Program-made: the position numbers and the translations under genes
Shown: positions 25,125-32,989 of the stretch, piece by piece
How positions within the stretch are numbered: position 1 is the stretch's first letter
How the letters are laid out: each line of letters begins with the position of its first letter
Assembly: GCA_041391665.1 (NCBI GenBank)
Contig: JAWKNO010000003.1
Coordinates: 124,001-188,000, forward strand
Source of the DNA: Bacteroidia bacterium
GTDB lineage: Bacteria > Bacteroidota > Bacteroidia > J057
Direction: 5' to 3'
Length of the DNA: 64,000 nucleotides
Notes under the pieces: model-generated
What the model was told of the DNA's origin: nothing
Databases searched by the model: none
Seen by the model: only the letters and a program-made list of their open reading frames with translations

Positions 25125-26498
25125 CTAGTGCCCCCCTGTTTCCAGTAACTTCAGTGAATACATCAGGGAGCGACCATCGTGGTAAGCACTTTTCCAGACA
25201 TTGGCTTTGTTTCGGGTAATAGTCTCGGGAGAATGGTCTGTACCGAAACTATACCAGCCCCCATAGGTCTGGTCAATCAGATATTTTTTGATATAATCCC
25301 ACTCGAGCAGCATCCCTTCTCTGTAGGATTTTTCTTCAGGGAAAATGGTGGAAAAAAGCAACAGACTGTGAAATCCTTCGGCCTGTGCCCACCAGTTTTT
25401 TCGCTCATCTACAATCTTCATTCCTTCGGGAAAATAATACCCTTGTTCATAGACTCCGCCAATCTCATGATCAAACCCTTTTTCCAGGCTGTGATCAACC
25501 AGCTTTTTCGCTACCGGCAGGGTTTCGTTGTACCAGTTTTCGCCCAATAACTCGGCGGCTTCCAGTAGCAGAAACCCTGTTTCGATATCGTGCCCAAATG
25601 ACACATGATCGATATTGTAATGTTTCTCGCGCGATTCGGCACTACTGTCTTTATAAGAAACTTCTTTCCAGTCTGGGGTGAAATAGAGATTCATATACCC
25701 TTCAGGACGGGTGATGGTATCGCGGATGGTAACAAGCGTTTCTTCAAATCTGGCCCTCAACAGGCTGTCTTCCCAGACAGGATATAACTCGGCAAATGCC
25801 TCCAGCAAATGTATGGTGGGATTCTGGTCTTTATATCCCAGCTGCGGTTGTCCCGCCGGTACCGGTAAATCGCGGCCAAAGGCTTTCCCTTCCCGGTTGA
25901 GAAACGGGTAATAACCTTGATTTACCGGATCATGGCTGTATTTTTCCAGCCACATAAATGTTTTCTTCGCAAGATCAAGGGCCTCTTCCGAACCGGTAAG
26001 TTTGTAATAGGCTGCCAACCCGAATATGGCAAATGCATTTCCATAAGCCCATTTGTCGGCATCATTTTCCCCACTTTTCCATTCGCCTGACCGATCGACC
26101 GTATAAAAAAAGCCGTCCATTTCGTGGTCCCACATTTTGTCGCGGAGGAATGCGTATCCCTGGTCTGCATACGCTCTGTAACCGGGTTTGTCAGGGTAAA
26201 ACATCGCAACTTTTGAAGTAACCCACAAATGGCGAGCCTGGGTAACAATGCTTTTATTCTGGGGTCCGTTGGGTTCCCACTTGTAGTCCAGATCAGAAAG
26301 ATACCCGCCCTGCTCTTTATCAATAATGGCAGGATACCATTTGTCCAGCAGTTGTTCATTAAGGGCGAAAGTTAGTTCCTGCCTGAGTTGTTCGTTTGTC
26401 ATACCCTGATCAGTTTTTTCTTCAGGATCAGGTGTACAACCTGCCCATAAAAGGAGAATAGGGAGAAGATAAAGGAATTTACATGCGGTAGTAGTCAT
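25125..26498 (-). CDS. AGE-family (N-acylglucosamine 2-epimerase-like) lipoprotein
   Basis: 457 residues with a lipoprotein signal peptide (FLYLLPILLLWAGC). The mature part is an (alpha/alpha)6 barrel of the AGE/cellobiose 2-epimerase family: QARHLWVTSKVAMFY, MWDHEMDGFFYTVDRSGEW, KWAYGNAFAIFGLAAYYKLT, NPTIHLLEAFAELYPVW, HVSFGHDIETGFLLLEAAEL and KNWWAQAEGFHSLLLFS. Conserved His and Glu residues of the barrel centre are in place. The signal peptide would put it in the periplasm, unlike the cytoplasmic archetypes. It is a likely sugar epimerase or isomerase, perhaps linked to the GntR regulator 370 nt downstream. The substrate is unknown. Confidence 0.88.
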   Translation of the reverse strand: MTTTACKFLYLLPILLLWAGCTPDPEEKTDQGMTNEQLRQELTFALNEQLLDKWYPAIIDKEQGGYLSDLDYKWEPNGPQNKSIVTQARHLWVTSKVAMFYPDKPGYRAYADQGYAFLRDKMWDHEMDGFFYTVDRSGEWKSGENDADKWAYGNAFAIFGLAAYYKLTGSEEALDLAKKTFMWLEKYSHDPVNQGYYPFLNREGKAFGRDLPVPAGQPQLGYKDQNPTIHLLEAFAELYPVWEDSLLRARFEETLVTIRDTITRPEGYMNLYFTPDWKEVSYKDSSAESREKHYNIDHVSFGHDIETGFLLLEAAELLGENWYNETLPVAKKLVDHSLEKGFDHEIGGVYEQGYYFPEGMKIVDERKNWWAQAEGFHSLLLFSTIFPEEKSYREGMLLEWDYIKKYLIDQTYGGWYSFGTDHSPETITRNKANVWKSAYHDGRSLMYSLKLLETGGH

Positions 26499-26531
26499 AG
26501 CAATTGGGGTTAGTCGTTACCTCTAACTACG

Positions 26532-27332
26532 TCATAATTTTTTTTTCTGTAAATAATTTTTTTGAAAAATCACCAAAGGCAGCAGACCATGTGGCAGCCT
26601 GAATAGCATTTGAGGCAACCATTCAAACAAGGTGGTATTCAGATCTGCCGGCGATACGTATGCGACGATTCTTGCAAATGCTGTCAAAAGCCCCCAAATT
26701 GTCATGTAGATCAGGCTTAATCGCCTAAACCGGGGTAAAAATATCCCTATACTTACTGCAAAATCCACAATACCCGCCGCCAACAAAAAACGTGAGGCTG
26801 GAGGTCCCGAAACACCCAAAATACTCGTAACCATATAATGAAAATTGGCGGGCTGCGGGAATACCCCGCTGGCATACAAGCCGTGTCCTGTAAAAACCAA
26901 CGCAATAACGATCAGGGTCATTCGATCAAAAGAAGGTGCGTTTTGCACAGAAAACCACATTCCGGGAAACGCAGACAGACTGTACAGCAACAACAGAGGC
27001 GTCGCCCACTGTGCGGTTTGTTCGATCAATTGTGCCAACTGGTACTGGCTGGTCTGCCACATTGCAAATGTCATTACCAGCAAGGGTACAACCGCCAATA
27101 CCAGCAATAACTGAAGCCACCGGTCTCCGGTTTTCACAAACCAGACAAGAACAGAACAAATGATCCAGTAAACACCTATCGAAGATATGATCCACGATGT
27201 ATCACCGGGATTTTCCTGCCAAAGGTGAAAGGGTGTCTGAAGGAAGACAAACTGCCATCCACGTCCCAGCAACAGTGCAAATGCCGCCAGCCGGAGAATC
27301 TGGATGGGGTTGAGGAAAAGATTACGGGCCAT
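26532..27332 (-). CDS. Polytopic membrane protein, DoxX-like
   Basis: 266 residues from ATG 27332 (the frame is open to 27389, but that start would lie 8 nt after the LytTR gene's stop and adds a non-hydrophobic leader). About seven or eight hydrophobic segments alternate with short loops, for example LRLAAFALLLGRGWQFVFLQ, SSIGVYWIICSVLVWFV and LIVIALVFTGHGLYASGVF. A weak resemblance to DoxX-like quinone/membrane proteins is seen in the GHGLYASGV segment. No catalytic motif is visible. It follows a LytTR response regulator on the same strand, 65 nt apart, so it may be its target or simply co-transcribed. Confidence 0.6.
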   Translation of the reverse strand: MARNLFLNPIQILRLAAFALLLGRGWQFVFLQTPFHLWQENPGDTSWIISSIGVYWIICSVLVWFVKTGDRWLQLLLVLAVVPLLVMTFAMWQTSQYQLAQLIEQTAQWATPLLLLYSLSAFPGMWFSVQNAPSFDRMTLIVIALVFTGHGLYASGVFPQPANFHYMVTSILGVSGPPASRFLLAAGIVDFAVSIGIFLPRFRRLSLIYMTIWGLLTAFARIVAYVSPADLNTTLFEWLPQMLFRLPHGLLPLVIFQKNYLQKKKL

Positions 27333-27397
27333 TGCCAAATCTAATAAAATTTGTATATTGTACAATCCCAGCCCGCTCCGCTCCCACAATCTGTTTT

Positions 27398-28150
27398 TCA
27401 GATTGGATTAAACCGCTCTATAAATTCATCTTTTCGGTTTTCTGAAACCGGTACTTCTGTGTGATCCTGAAGTATGGCTATACCGCCCTTTTTGCGCCGT
27501 TTGTACGCTGTAACCTGTTGAAGGTTGATCAGGTGAGATTGGTGTGCGCGAAAAAAACCGAGGTTGCTTAACAATTCTTCGTAAACCTTCATCGTGCGGG
27601 GAATCGTTGTCTTTTTCCCGTCCACGAAAAAAAATTGTGTGTAATTTCTGTCGGCCTCACATCTGACGATATTTTTTACTTCCACGACGACAAACCCGTC
27701 CATGGTGGGCAATACAATTCGGCCAAATTGTTCATTGAGGATGCCGAGGTTTTCTTTAAAAATATCATACCTGATTTTCCGTCCTTCTTCCCGCTTTTTT
27801 TCGCCGGCTTTTCCGACAGCTTTGACAAGTTCATCAACATCTACGGGTTTGAGCAGGTAATCAATCGCTGAAAATCTTATAGCTCTTACCGCATACTCAT
27901 CGTATGCAGTGGTAAAAATAATATCAAAATTCAACTCTTCGAGCTGCTGTAATATATCAAAGCTGCTGCCCGGACTCAGCCTTACATCCAGGAAAACAAG
28001 GTCGGGTTTCAGGGTTTGAATGGCATTTAAGCCGGTTTTTACCCCGTCGGCTTCGCCAACCACTTCTACCATCTCACAATACATGGAAAGGTAGCTGCGC
28101 AGAATCACGCGGGCGTCCTCTTCATCATCTATGATCAATGCTCGGATCAT
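27398..28150 (-). CDS. LytTR-family response regulator
   Basis: 250 residues. The receiver domain has the acidic pair D8/D9, phospho-acceptor D55 in LVFLDVRLSPGSS, Thr in IIFTTAYDEYAVRAI and Lys in DYLLKPVDVDELV. The C-terminal ~105 residues are a LytTR DNA-binding domain (VVEVKNIVRCEADRNYTQFF, FFRAHQSHLINLQQVTAYKR, VPVSENRKDEFIERF). Partners are normally LytS/YehU-type kinases of the His_kinase family, but none is adjacent; one is encoded at 42071-45199. It heads a minus-strand unit with the membrane protein downstream and lies 19 nt after the small nuclease-like gene. Confidence 0.92.
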   Translation of the reverse strand: MIRALIIDDEEDARVILRSYLSMYCEMVEVVGEADGVKTGLNAIQTLKPDLVFLDVRLSPGSSFDILQQLEELNFDIIFTTAYDEYAVRAIRFSAIDYLLKPVDVDELVKAVGKAGEKKREEGRKIRYDIFKENLGILNEQFGRIVLPTMDGFVVVEVKNIVRCEADRNYTQFFFVDGKKTTIPRTMKVYEELLSNLGFFRAHQSHLINLQQVTAYKRRKKGGIAILQDHTEVPVSENRKDEFIERFNPI

Positions 28151-28169
28151 GGGTGTAAAAGTTTTAAAA

Positions 28170-28646
28170 TTATTCGATTTTTATCACATCACTCACCCGG
28201 AGGATGAAACCTGTTTCGTCTTCAAATTGCTGGCTGAAATTCTTGCCACCAGCTTTAAAATGGGGTCTTTGTTTATTTGAAATATGCCCGTAATGCCTTG
28301 TATATGCAGCAATATTTGAATCTCTTTTAAAAAGTGCGATGGTGTTTTTTAACTGGTTTCTTGCTTTTCCTGCCCACCTGCCACCATCTCTGTCTTTAAG
28401 TTCAATAAACATTAACACATCATCGTAAGCCATCATACTCTCACATCTTTCTCCTTCTGCATCAGGAATCCCCAAACATTCGTCAATAGCAGTATGTGTT
28501 ATTTCTTTAGCACCCGCATTGTCAACCCAAACATTCCAATCATCTGCATTTGTAAAGGAAAGGGTCGCAGGTGGAGCATCGTAAATCCCAAAAACTGTTT
28601 CAATAGTCCTTGTTTGGCATTTCTCCTGAAAAAAATCTATCGCCAT
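28170..28646 (-). CDS. Small putative PD-(D/E)XK nuclease paired with ATPase
   Basis: 158 residues, no signal peptide. I do not recognise a named family, but a PD-(D/E)XK-type layout is visible: E56 in the first helix, D76 in AYDDV, the strand DVLMFIELKDR with E82-x-K84, and a following basic helix AGKARNQLKNTI with Q98. The spacing D-x5-E-x-K fits restriction-like nucleases. The C-terminal ~50 residues (RHYGHISNKQRPHFKAGGKN) are basic and could bind nucleic acid. Its start overlaps the end of the ATPase gene by 10 nt, so the proteins are made together. An ATPase-plus-nuclease pair is a common form of phage defence. The nuclease call is an inference. Confidence 0.65.
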   Translation of the reverse strand: MAIDFFQEKCQTRTIETVFGIYDAPPATLSFTNADDWNVWVDNAGAKEITHTAIDECLGIPDAEGERCESMMAYDDVLMFIELKDRDGGRWAGKARNQLKNTIALFKRDSNIAAYTRHYGHISNKQRPHFKAGGKNFSQQFEDETGFILRVSDVIKIE

Positions 28647-29863
28647 CCTTTTTCAATTTCTTGTAGTTGAGCAAATAATTCATTCGAGTCTTCGAGACTA
28701 CTGTTTAAGTAATTTTCATCCGAGGGGAGCCCTTTATAATCCGACAATACATTTATTGAGCCGTCTTGCTCATTCATTTCATAAATGACCAGATTGTCTG
28801 CACATAAGGTAGATCCTAAAGGAACGATTTCTGCCAGTTTCCTTTTTGCTTCTTCGGTATCCAGTTTTGTTTTTACCATTTCTGCTTTCACTGCCAGGGT
28901 CAGGTAATTGATCAAATAAGGGCTATGGGTAGTCATTATCAACTGATTGCCTTCAGGCTTTGTATGGCTGAGCAATTCATACAGTAAGCTTCTTTGAGAT
29001 GAAGGAAATAGATTTTGCTCGGGCTCTTCAACGATATTGATAAAACAGGCTCTTTTTCTTTTGGCACTCAACTGACGTAAATAAGCCTGTCGGATTTCCG
29101 GTGTAAGCTGCGGATCGTTCAATATACTCTTTATTTCCTTGTCCAGTTTTTTCTGTTCTTCCAAAGAATTTTCTTCAATGGAGAGGTCTTTTTCTGCCGT
29201 CAGACTATCAGAAAGGTATTTTGTGACCAGAAACAATGGAACAGTTGATTGAAAACCACTGGAAGCTTCTGAAAGGCGGAGATCATAATCTCCGTTCTCC
29301 CCTACAATACGGGCCAGTTTATTCAGGTTGTCGTATTCAAATCTTACTTTGTTGATGGGCAATTCGATTCCGCTGGCAAAAAAGTTTTTTGCTGCATCAA
29401 ATTCATCATTGAAAGTGTAAAGGGTACTTGGTAAATTTTTGAGTTTGTCGGGCCGGTCAACTGAACTTAAAAAATTCCGCTCAGCAGGGGCATACATGAT
29501 TTTGGGAAGCAGGTAACCGTTTTCACTTGTTTTTTTGGCCTCAAATTCTCCGGCAATATAGCTGAGTGCAAAAGCTTTCCCGATATACTCAATATGCGTT
29601 TCCTGAGTGGCGTATCTTTCGATGCGCTGATAGGCCAACTGTTTCAAAAACCGGTTGTGCGTATTTAATTCATCCTGCCTTATGGTTCCCATCACCATTG
29701 CTTTTTCAATCCAGCTTAAGGTTGAAACCAGCTTTGCCACAGTGCTTTTGCCCGAACCCTGATTGCCGATAAATACCGTAACCTTTTTTATGTCCAGCCA
29801 TCCTGCCTGCGCCTGATAGCCTGACTTGATGGGGCCAAAGTTTTTTATTCTGATTTTGCTCAT
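28637..29863 (-). CDS. AAA/ABC-type ATPase (OLD/Septu-like) of putative defence pair
   Basis: 408 residues. The motifs are those of SMC/OLD-like AAA_15/AAA_21 ATPases: Walker A GNQGSGKST (33-41), an ABC signature-like SEASSGFQS (198-206), Walker B CFINIVEEPEQNLFP (273-287, catalytic E279/E280) and an H-loop TTHSPYL with H313. A charged insertion (~225-270, EENSLEEQKKLDKEIKS) may be a coiled coil. No TOPRIM domain is present, so it is not a complete OLD nuclease; the nuclease activity would come from the overlapping downstream gene. Similar ATPases drive Septu and PARIS defence, but the partner here is neither HNH nor TOPRIM. Its ATG lies 1 nt after a restriction-enzyme-like remnant. Confidence 0.82.
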   Translation of the reverse strand: MSKIRIKNFGPIKSGYQAQAGWLDIKKVTVFIGNQGSGKSTVAKLVSTLSWIEKAMVMGTIRQDELNTHNRFLKQLAYQRIERYATQETHIEYIGKAFALSYIAGEFEAKKTSENGYLLPKIMYAPAERNFLSSVDRPDKLKNLPSTLYTFNDEFDAAKNFFASGIELPINKVRFEYDNLNKLARIVGENGDYDLRLSEASSGFQSTVPLFLVTKYLSDSLTAEKDLSIEENSLEEQKKLDKEIKSILNDPQLTPEIRQAYLRQLSAKRKRACFINIVEEPEQNLFPSSQRSLLYELLSHTKPEGNQLIMTTHSPYLINYLTLAVKAEMVKTKLDTEEAKRKLAEIVPLGSTLCADNLVIYEMNEQDGSINVLSDYKGLPSDENYLNSSLEDSNELFAQLQEIEKGWR

Positions 29864-29864
29864 C

Positions 29865-29984
29865 TCAATTTCCTTCTACTATTTTTATTTCTTCTTCCGT
29901 CAAACCGTAAAGTTGGTAAACTAATTGGTCGATTTGGGCTTCAATTCTTCTAAAATCATCTGCCAAAAATATTTGCTTTCCCAT
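29865..29984 (-). pseudogene. 39-codon ORF resembling the C-terminal tail of a type II restriction-modification enzyme
   Basis: Too short for most gene finders. It encodes MGKQIFLADDFRRIEAQID followed by QLVYQLYGLTEEEIKIVEGN. The segment I-D-x-LVYxLYGLTEEEIxIVE is the hallmark last ~30 residues of Eco57I/BREX PglX-type methylase-nuclease proteins. The frame is open for only eight codons upstream of the ATG before an in-frame TGA (about 30008). The stop is 1 nt before the ATPase ATG, as expected for the last bases of a gene that once preceded the ATPase in one operon. It is most likely a deletion remnant; expression as a peptide cannot be excluded. Confidence 0.7.
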
Positions 29985-30065
29985 AAATCTGCCAATATTT
30001 TCCCATCATCCCAAATATATCGGGGGAATGAGAATAGCTTTTTAGTTACAATTGCACAACCCGGT

Positions 30066-31532
30066 TTACCGTTTCCTCATCCACGCTCTCACGGCATCGC
30101 CAAACGCTTTTGCGTTATCGGGAGAAAGTTCGTCCCACTCCCGGCCACACCAAAGCCCGTCTACCCCGGCTTCGAGGGCTTTCGTTACAGCTTCATATAC
30201 TTGTGCCGGCGTGATATCGCAATCATAACCCGGCATATCAAACCCGGGGCGGGCGTATACCCGGGCTTCGCCATTCACATTTTGTACCGCACGGCGGCAT
30301 TCCTGAAAAACATAATCGGCGCTGAATTCGGTATCGCTTTCGAGGTGCTGTTGCAGCCTTGGTTCCGTCTCCGGATCATACCCCAGCATGCTCAGATACA
30401 TAGGATATGAATAGCGGGGATCGGCATCCCCAAACAGTATTTTTTCATAGTTGCGCTGATAATGCCCCAACGAACGACGCCCCATGCTGTCAAAGTAAAC
30501 CGCAACACTCAACCAGTCAGAATACGCCCCCATTTTGCGATAGTCCCAGGTGGCCCGCATCATAATATCCCAGGTCATGCCATGATCAATATGCCAGCCC
30601 ACCTGAATGTCGGGATTGATCTGTTTGATCTGCTTGTACATTCTTTTTCGCTGATTTTCGCGGGAATCCATCCAGAATTGCTCCCAAAGCAGCACATCTG
30701 CATACTGAAAAAGTATGCGCATAAAAGCCGAAAAATTGCCATCAGCGGGTTTTTCTCCTGCGTTTATTCGGTTGCCGAAATTTTGAATCTCAATAAACCC
30801 CTGTCTGGCTCTTTCTATGGAAATATTTCTCTCCGCAGCGAGTTTGCGGCAGTGATCACAAAAACAGGTTCCCGAAATGTTTTTCCCCAGCGCGGCCAGT
30901 AAAGGCCCTCCCCGCTCCTGTCCAAACTTAAAGCCCTCCAGGAAAGGATGAGATTTTACCAGATCCTCCACAATTGCTTCCCAATAACGAATATAGCCGG
31001 GATGGTTGAAACAGACATTTTTCCCTTTTTCCCCATATACATCAACTTCGGAAAACTCTTCAAATCCGGGAATAGCACCCGTAATAACGTAGGGCTCCAG
31101 AATGCGGGCATATACTTTCATTTTTCTGGGTTCGGCCTCTGACCACAATTCATTCAGCACATCTCTGCCGGCGTATTTGGCACCAGAGTCCTGCCTGATC
31201 CATTGGGGATTGGGATAATAGTCAGGGGTTGACTTTACCCAGGTGTTGGTATATTCTCGTCCGTTTTCGTCCGTCTTGGGGCGGTAGTTTTTTTGGTACT
31301 GATTAAAAACATGGTCGTGGCTGAACGTCATGACCGTATTTATGCCGGCAAGTTCCTGCATAGCATCGAGGCAGTTGGCAATGCCTCTGTCAAATAAATA
31401 CTCAGGTAAAACAGGAGTACCGAGAAAAAAATCTCCTGCTTTTCTGGAAGACAGATTGAGAGAAAGTGGATTCCATGCTGAAAGAGATACAGCTGCGGTT
31501 GCGGAGGTTTGGAGAAATTTTCTTCGTTTCAT
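30066..31532 (-). CDS. Tat-exported TIM-barrel-like protein, putative glycoside hydrolase-like
   Basis: 488 residues with a twin-arginine leader (MKRRKFLQTSATAAVSLSAW). I do not recognise the family with confidence. The pattern of beta-alpha units with aromatic/acidic strand ends (MTFSHDHVFNQYQKNY, FEGFKFGQERGGP is approximate for this region, IQVGWHIDHGMTWDIMM, YSDWLSVAVYFDSMGRR) suggests a (beta/alpha)8 glycosidase-like barrel. A CFCDHC motif (near residue 235) and a Glu/Arg in DGLWCGREWDELSPDN are notable. Such Tat-signal proteins are often periplasmic carbohydrate enzymes in Bacteroidota. It is monocistronic; the bases between its stop and the restriction-enzyme remnant (~60 nt) mark a likely breakpoint. 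Confidence 0.6.
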   Translation of the reverse strand: MKRRKFLQTSATAAVSLSAWNPLSLNLSSRKAGDFFLGTPVLPEYLFDRGIANCLDAMQELAGINTVMTFSHDHVFNQYQKNYRPKTDENGREYTNTWVKSTPDYYPNPQWIRQDSGAKYAGRDVLNELWSEAEPRKMKVYARILEPYVITGAIPGFEEFSEVDVYGEKGKNVCFNHPGYIRYWEAIVEDLVKSHPFLEGFKFGQERGGPLLAALGKNISGTCFCDHCRKLAAERNISIERARQGFIEIQNFGNRINAGEKPADGNFSAFMRILFQYADVLLWEQFWMDSRENQRKRMYKQIKQINPDIQVGWHIDHGMTWDIMMRATWDYRKMGAYSDWLSVAVYFDSMGRRSLGHYQRNYEKILFGDADPRYSYPMYLSMLGYDPETEPRLQQHLESDTEFSADYVFQECRRAVQNVNGEARVYARPGFDMPGYDCDITPAQVYEAVTKALEAGVDGLWCGREWDELSPDNAKAFGDAVRAWMRKR

Positions 31533-31619
31533 TTTGGCTGCTCTGTAAATAATCGCATAGCCAATATACCGATTTCACCATTATATTCCGATTACTCCGA
31601 ATAGTTGGAATGGACGTAT

Positions 31620-31810
31620 TTATACCCCGCCTGCTTTTCTTTTTTCGATTTTGGAGATGATTTTTTCGATATCCGCCATTGGCAGAGCTACAATTTTGGC
31701 GATGATTTCGACCGGCATATTCTCATTCCAGCATCTTTCAACTACCCCTTCTTTTTCTTCTAGTTTGCCTTCTGGAAGGCGACATCATTTTTTACATCTA
31801 CAAATTGCAT
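31620..31810 (-). pseudogene. Internally deleted Rpn/PD-(D/E)XK transposase-family nuclease
   Basis: ATG at 31808-31810 begins MQFVDVKNDVAFQKAN and then hits a stop. This is the canonical N-terminus of the PD-(D/E)XK transposase family (M-x-F-x-D-x-KNDVAFKK). In another frame the following bases encode EGKLEEKEGVVERCWNENMP, then VEIIAKIVALPMADIEKIIS and KIEKRKAGGV-stop (TAA at 31620-31622), the typical Rpn-family C-terminus. About 15 N-terminal and ~50 C-terminal codons remain of a gene normally ~300 codons long. An internal deletion with a frameshift is the simplest explanation. It fills most of the 327-nt gap between flanking genes; nothing else was seen there. Confidence 0.75.
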
Positions 31811-31859
31811 CCTGCTTTATTTTCCGCCCCCCAATTTACAAAAAAAATTCTGGATTTTT

Positions 31860-32981
31860 TCACGGGTACGCCACCCCGATCCAGCCCTCCGCCTCGCGGA
31901 GGGAGATGACTGCTCCGTCAAAGAAAAGTTCGCAGCTCATCCTTACCCTCAATCTGCGCACCTTTTCTCCCTTTTCGTTATTTCTATAGGTTTCCTCCTC
32001 TACAATTTGAAAATAACTCTCCTCCGGCTGGAGGTCTTCGGCAGAGGTAAATCGCTTCCCTTCGCTGTTGCGCCAGTTGACCGTCACCGCTGCGGGTTGA
32101 ACCGGTTCAACCACGGTAGTCTTCTCAACGACATAGGAAAAGTTATGTTCGCAGTAAGCAGGGTCTGCCGCTACGTTTTTGCATATCTCCGAGATGCACC
32201 CATTGACGTCTGTTACAGTAAGGCAAACGGTATATAATCCGGGATTGGCGTAAAAATAGCCGGGATTTCCCAGCGTTGCGCTATATCCATCGCCAAAATC
32301 CCATCTGTATTTAAAAGGCGGCTGGCCCGATACTTTGGCAAAAAAGGTGACATAACTAATGGTCTGGTCAAGGGTATGGGTAAAGTCTGCCTGACACCCG
32401 GGCGCAGTAAAGTCGATTTCGTTGCAAATGGTTGTAATGCAACCTGACGGATCCTGCGTTTCCAGACATACGTTGGCACTTGTGAGTGTTGTATCGGTGT
32501 AGTCATGTACAGGATTTGCTCCAGAGACAACGGTTCCGTCGCCAAAGTCCCAGATGTAGGAAGAGTCAGACAATTGCCCGCCCGATTCATTGGTAAAATG
32601 GACGCGATAGACCTGCTTGTTGGCGCCTTTGTCCTGAAAAAAACCATATTCGGGCTGGGAAAACACTTCCCCCGGGTTTATGGTCTCTCCCGGGGCACGC
32701 ACTTTTGTATCGCGAATCACCACTTCCAGTTCGCCCGGGCACTGGGGGCAGTTGAGGCGGGTAAAGGTTGCGCGAAACGAATACATGTCCAACTGATCTT
32801 TTGAGAAGCCGGTTGACATGTAATAATCATCTATACCAGCCTGAATATCAACCGGATTGTTTTCAATGGTCGCTGAAATAAAAAAGTCGGGGTTACCAAT
32901 AACTTCTTCGGGCAGCGGTTTTTCCCGACACCCCGACCAGAGCACAGATCCGCTTATCAATATCAAAAAAATCTTTTTCAT
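31860..32981 (-). CDS. PKD-domain lipoprotein
   Basis: 373 residues with a lipoprotein signal (FLILISGSVLWSGC). Two PKD-type domains are clear: IWDFGDGTVVSGANPVHDYT and RWDFGDGYSATLGNPGYFYA, each ending in a C-L-T/E-V strand. A ~110-residue N-terminal domain (FFISATIENNPVDIQAGIDD) and a C-terminal beta domain flank them. Cys residues recur after each PKD unit. PKD domains mediate protein or carbohydrate contacts at the surface. It lies 8 nt after the beta-barrel gene and is probably part of the same minus-strand surface operon with the ECF sigma factor. Confidence 0.82.
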   Translation of the reverse strand: MKKIFLILISGSVLWSGCREKPLPEEVIGNPDFFISATIENNPVDIQAGIDDYYMSTGFSKDQLDMYSFRATFTRLNCPQCPGELEVVIRDTKVRAPGETINPGEVFSQPEYGFFQDKGANKQVYRVHFTNESGGQLSDSSYIWDFGDGTVVSGANPVHDYTDTTLTSANVCLETQDPSGCITTICNEIDFTAPGCQADFTHTLDQTISYVTFFAKVSGQPPFKYRWDFGDGYSATLGNPGYFYANPGLYTVCLTVTDVNGCISEICKNVAADPAYCEHNFSYVVEKTTVVEPVQPAAVTVNWRNSEGKRFTSAEDLQPEESYFQIVEEETYRNNEKGEKVRRLRVRMSCELFFDGAVISLREAEGWIGVAYP

Positions 32982-32989
32982 GTTTTCAA

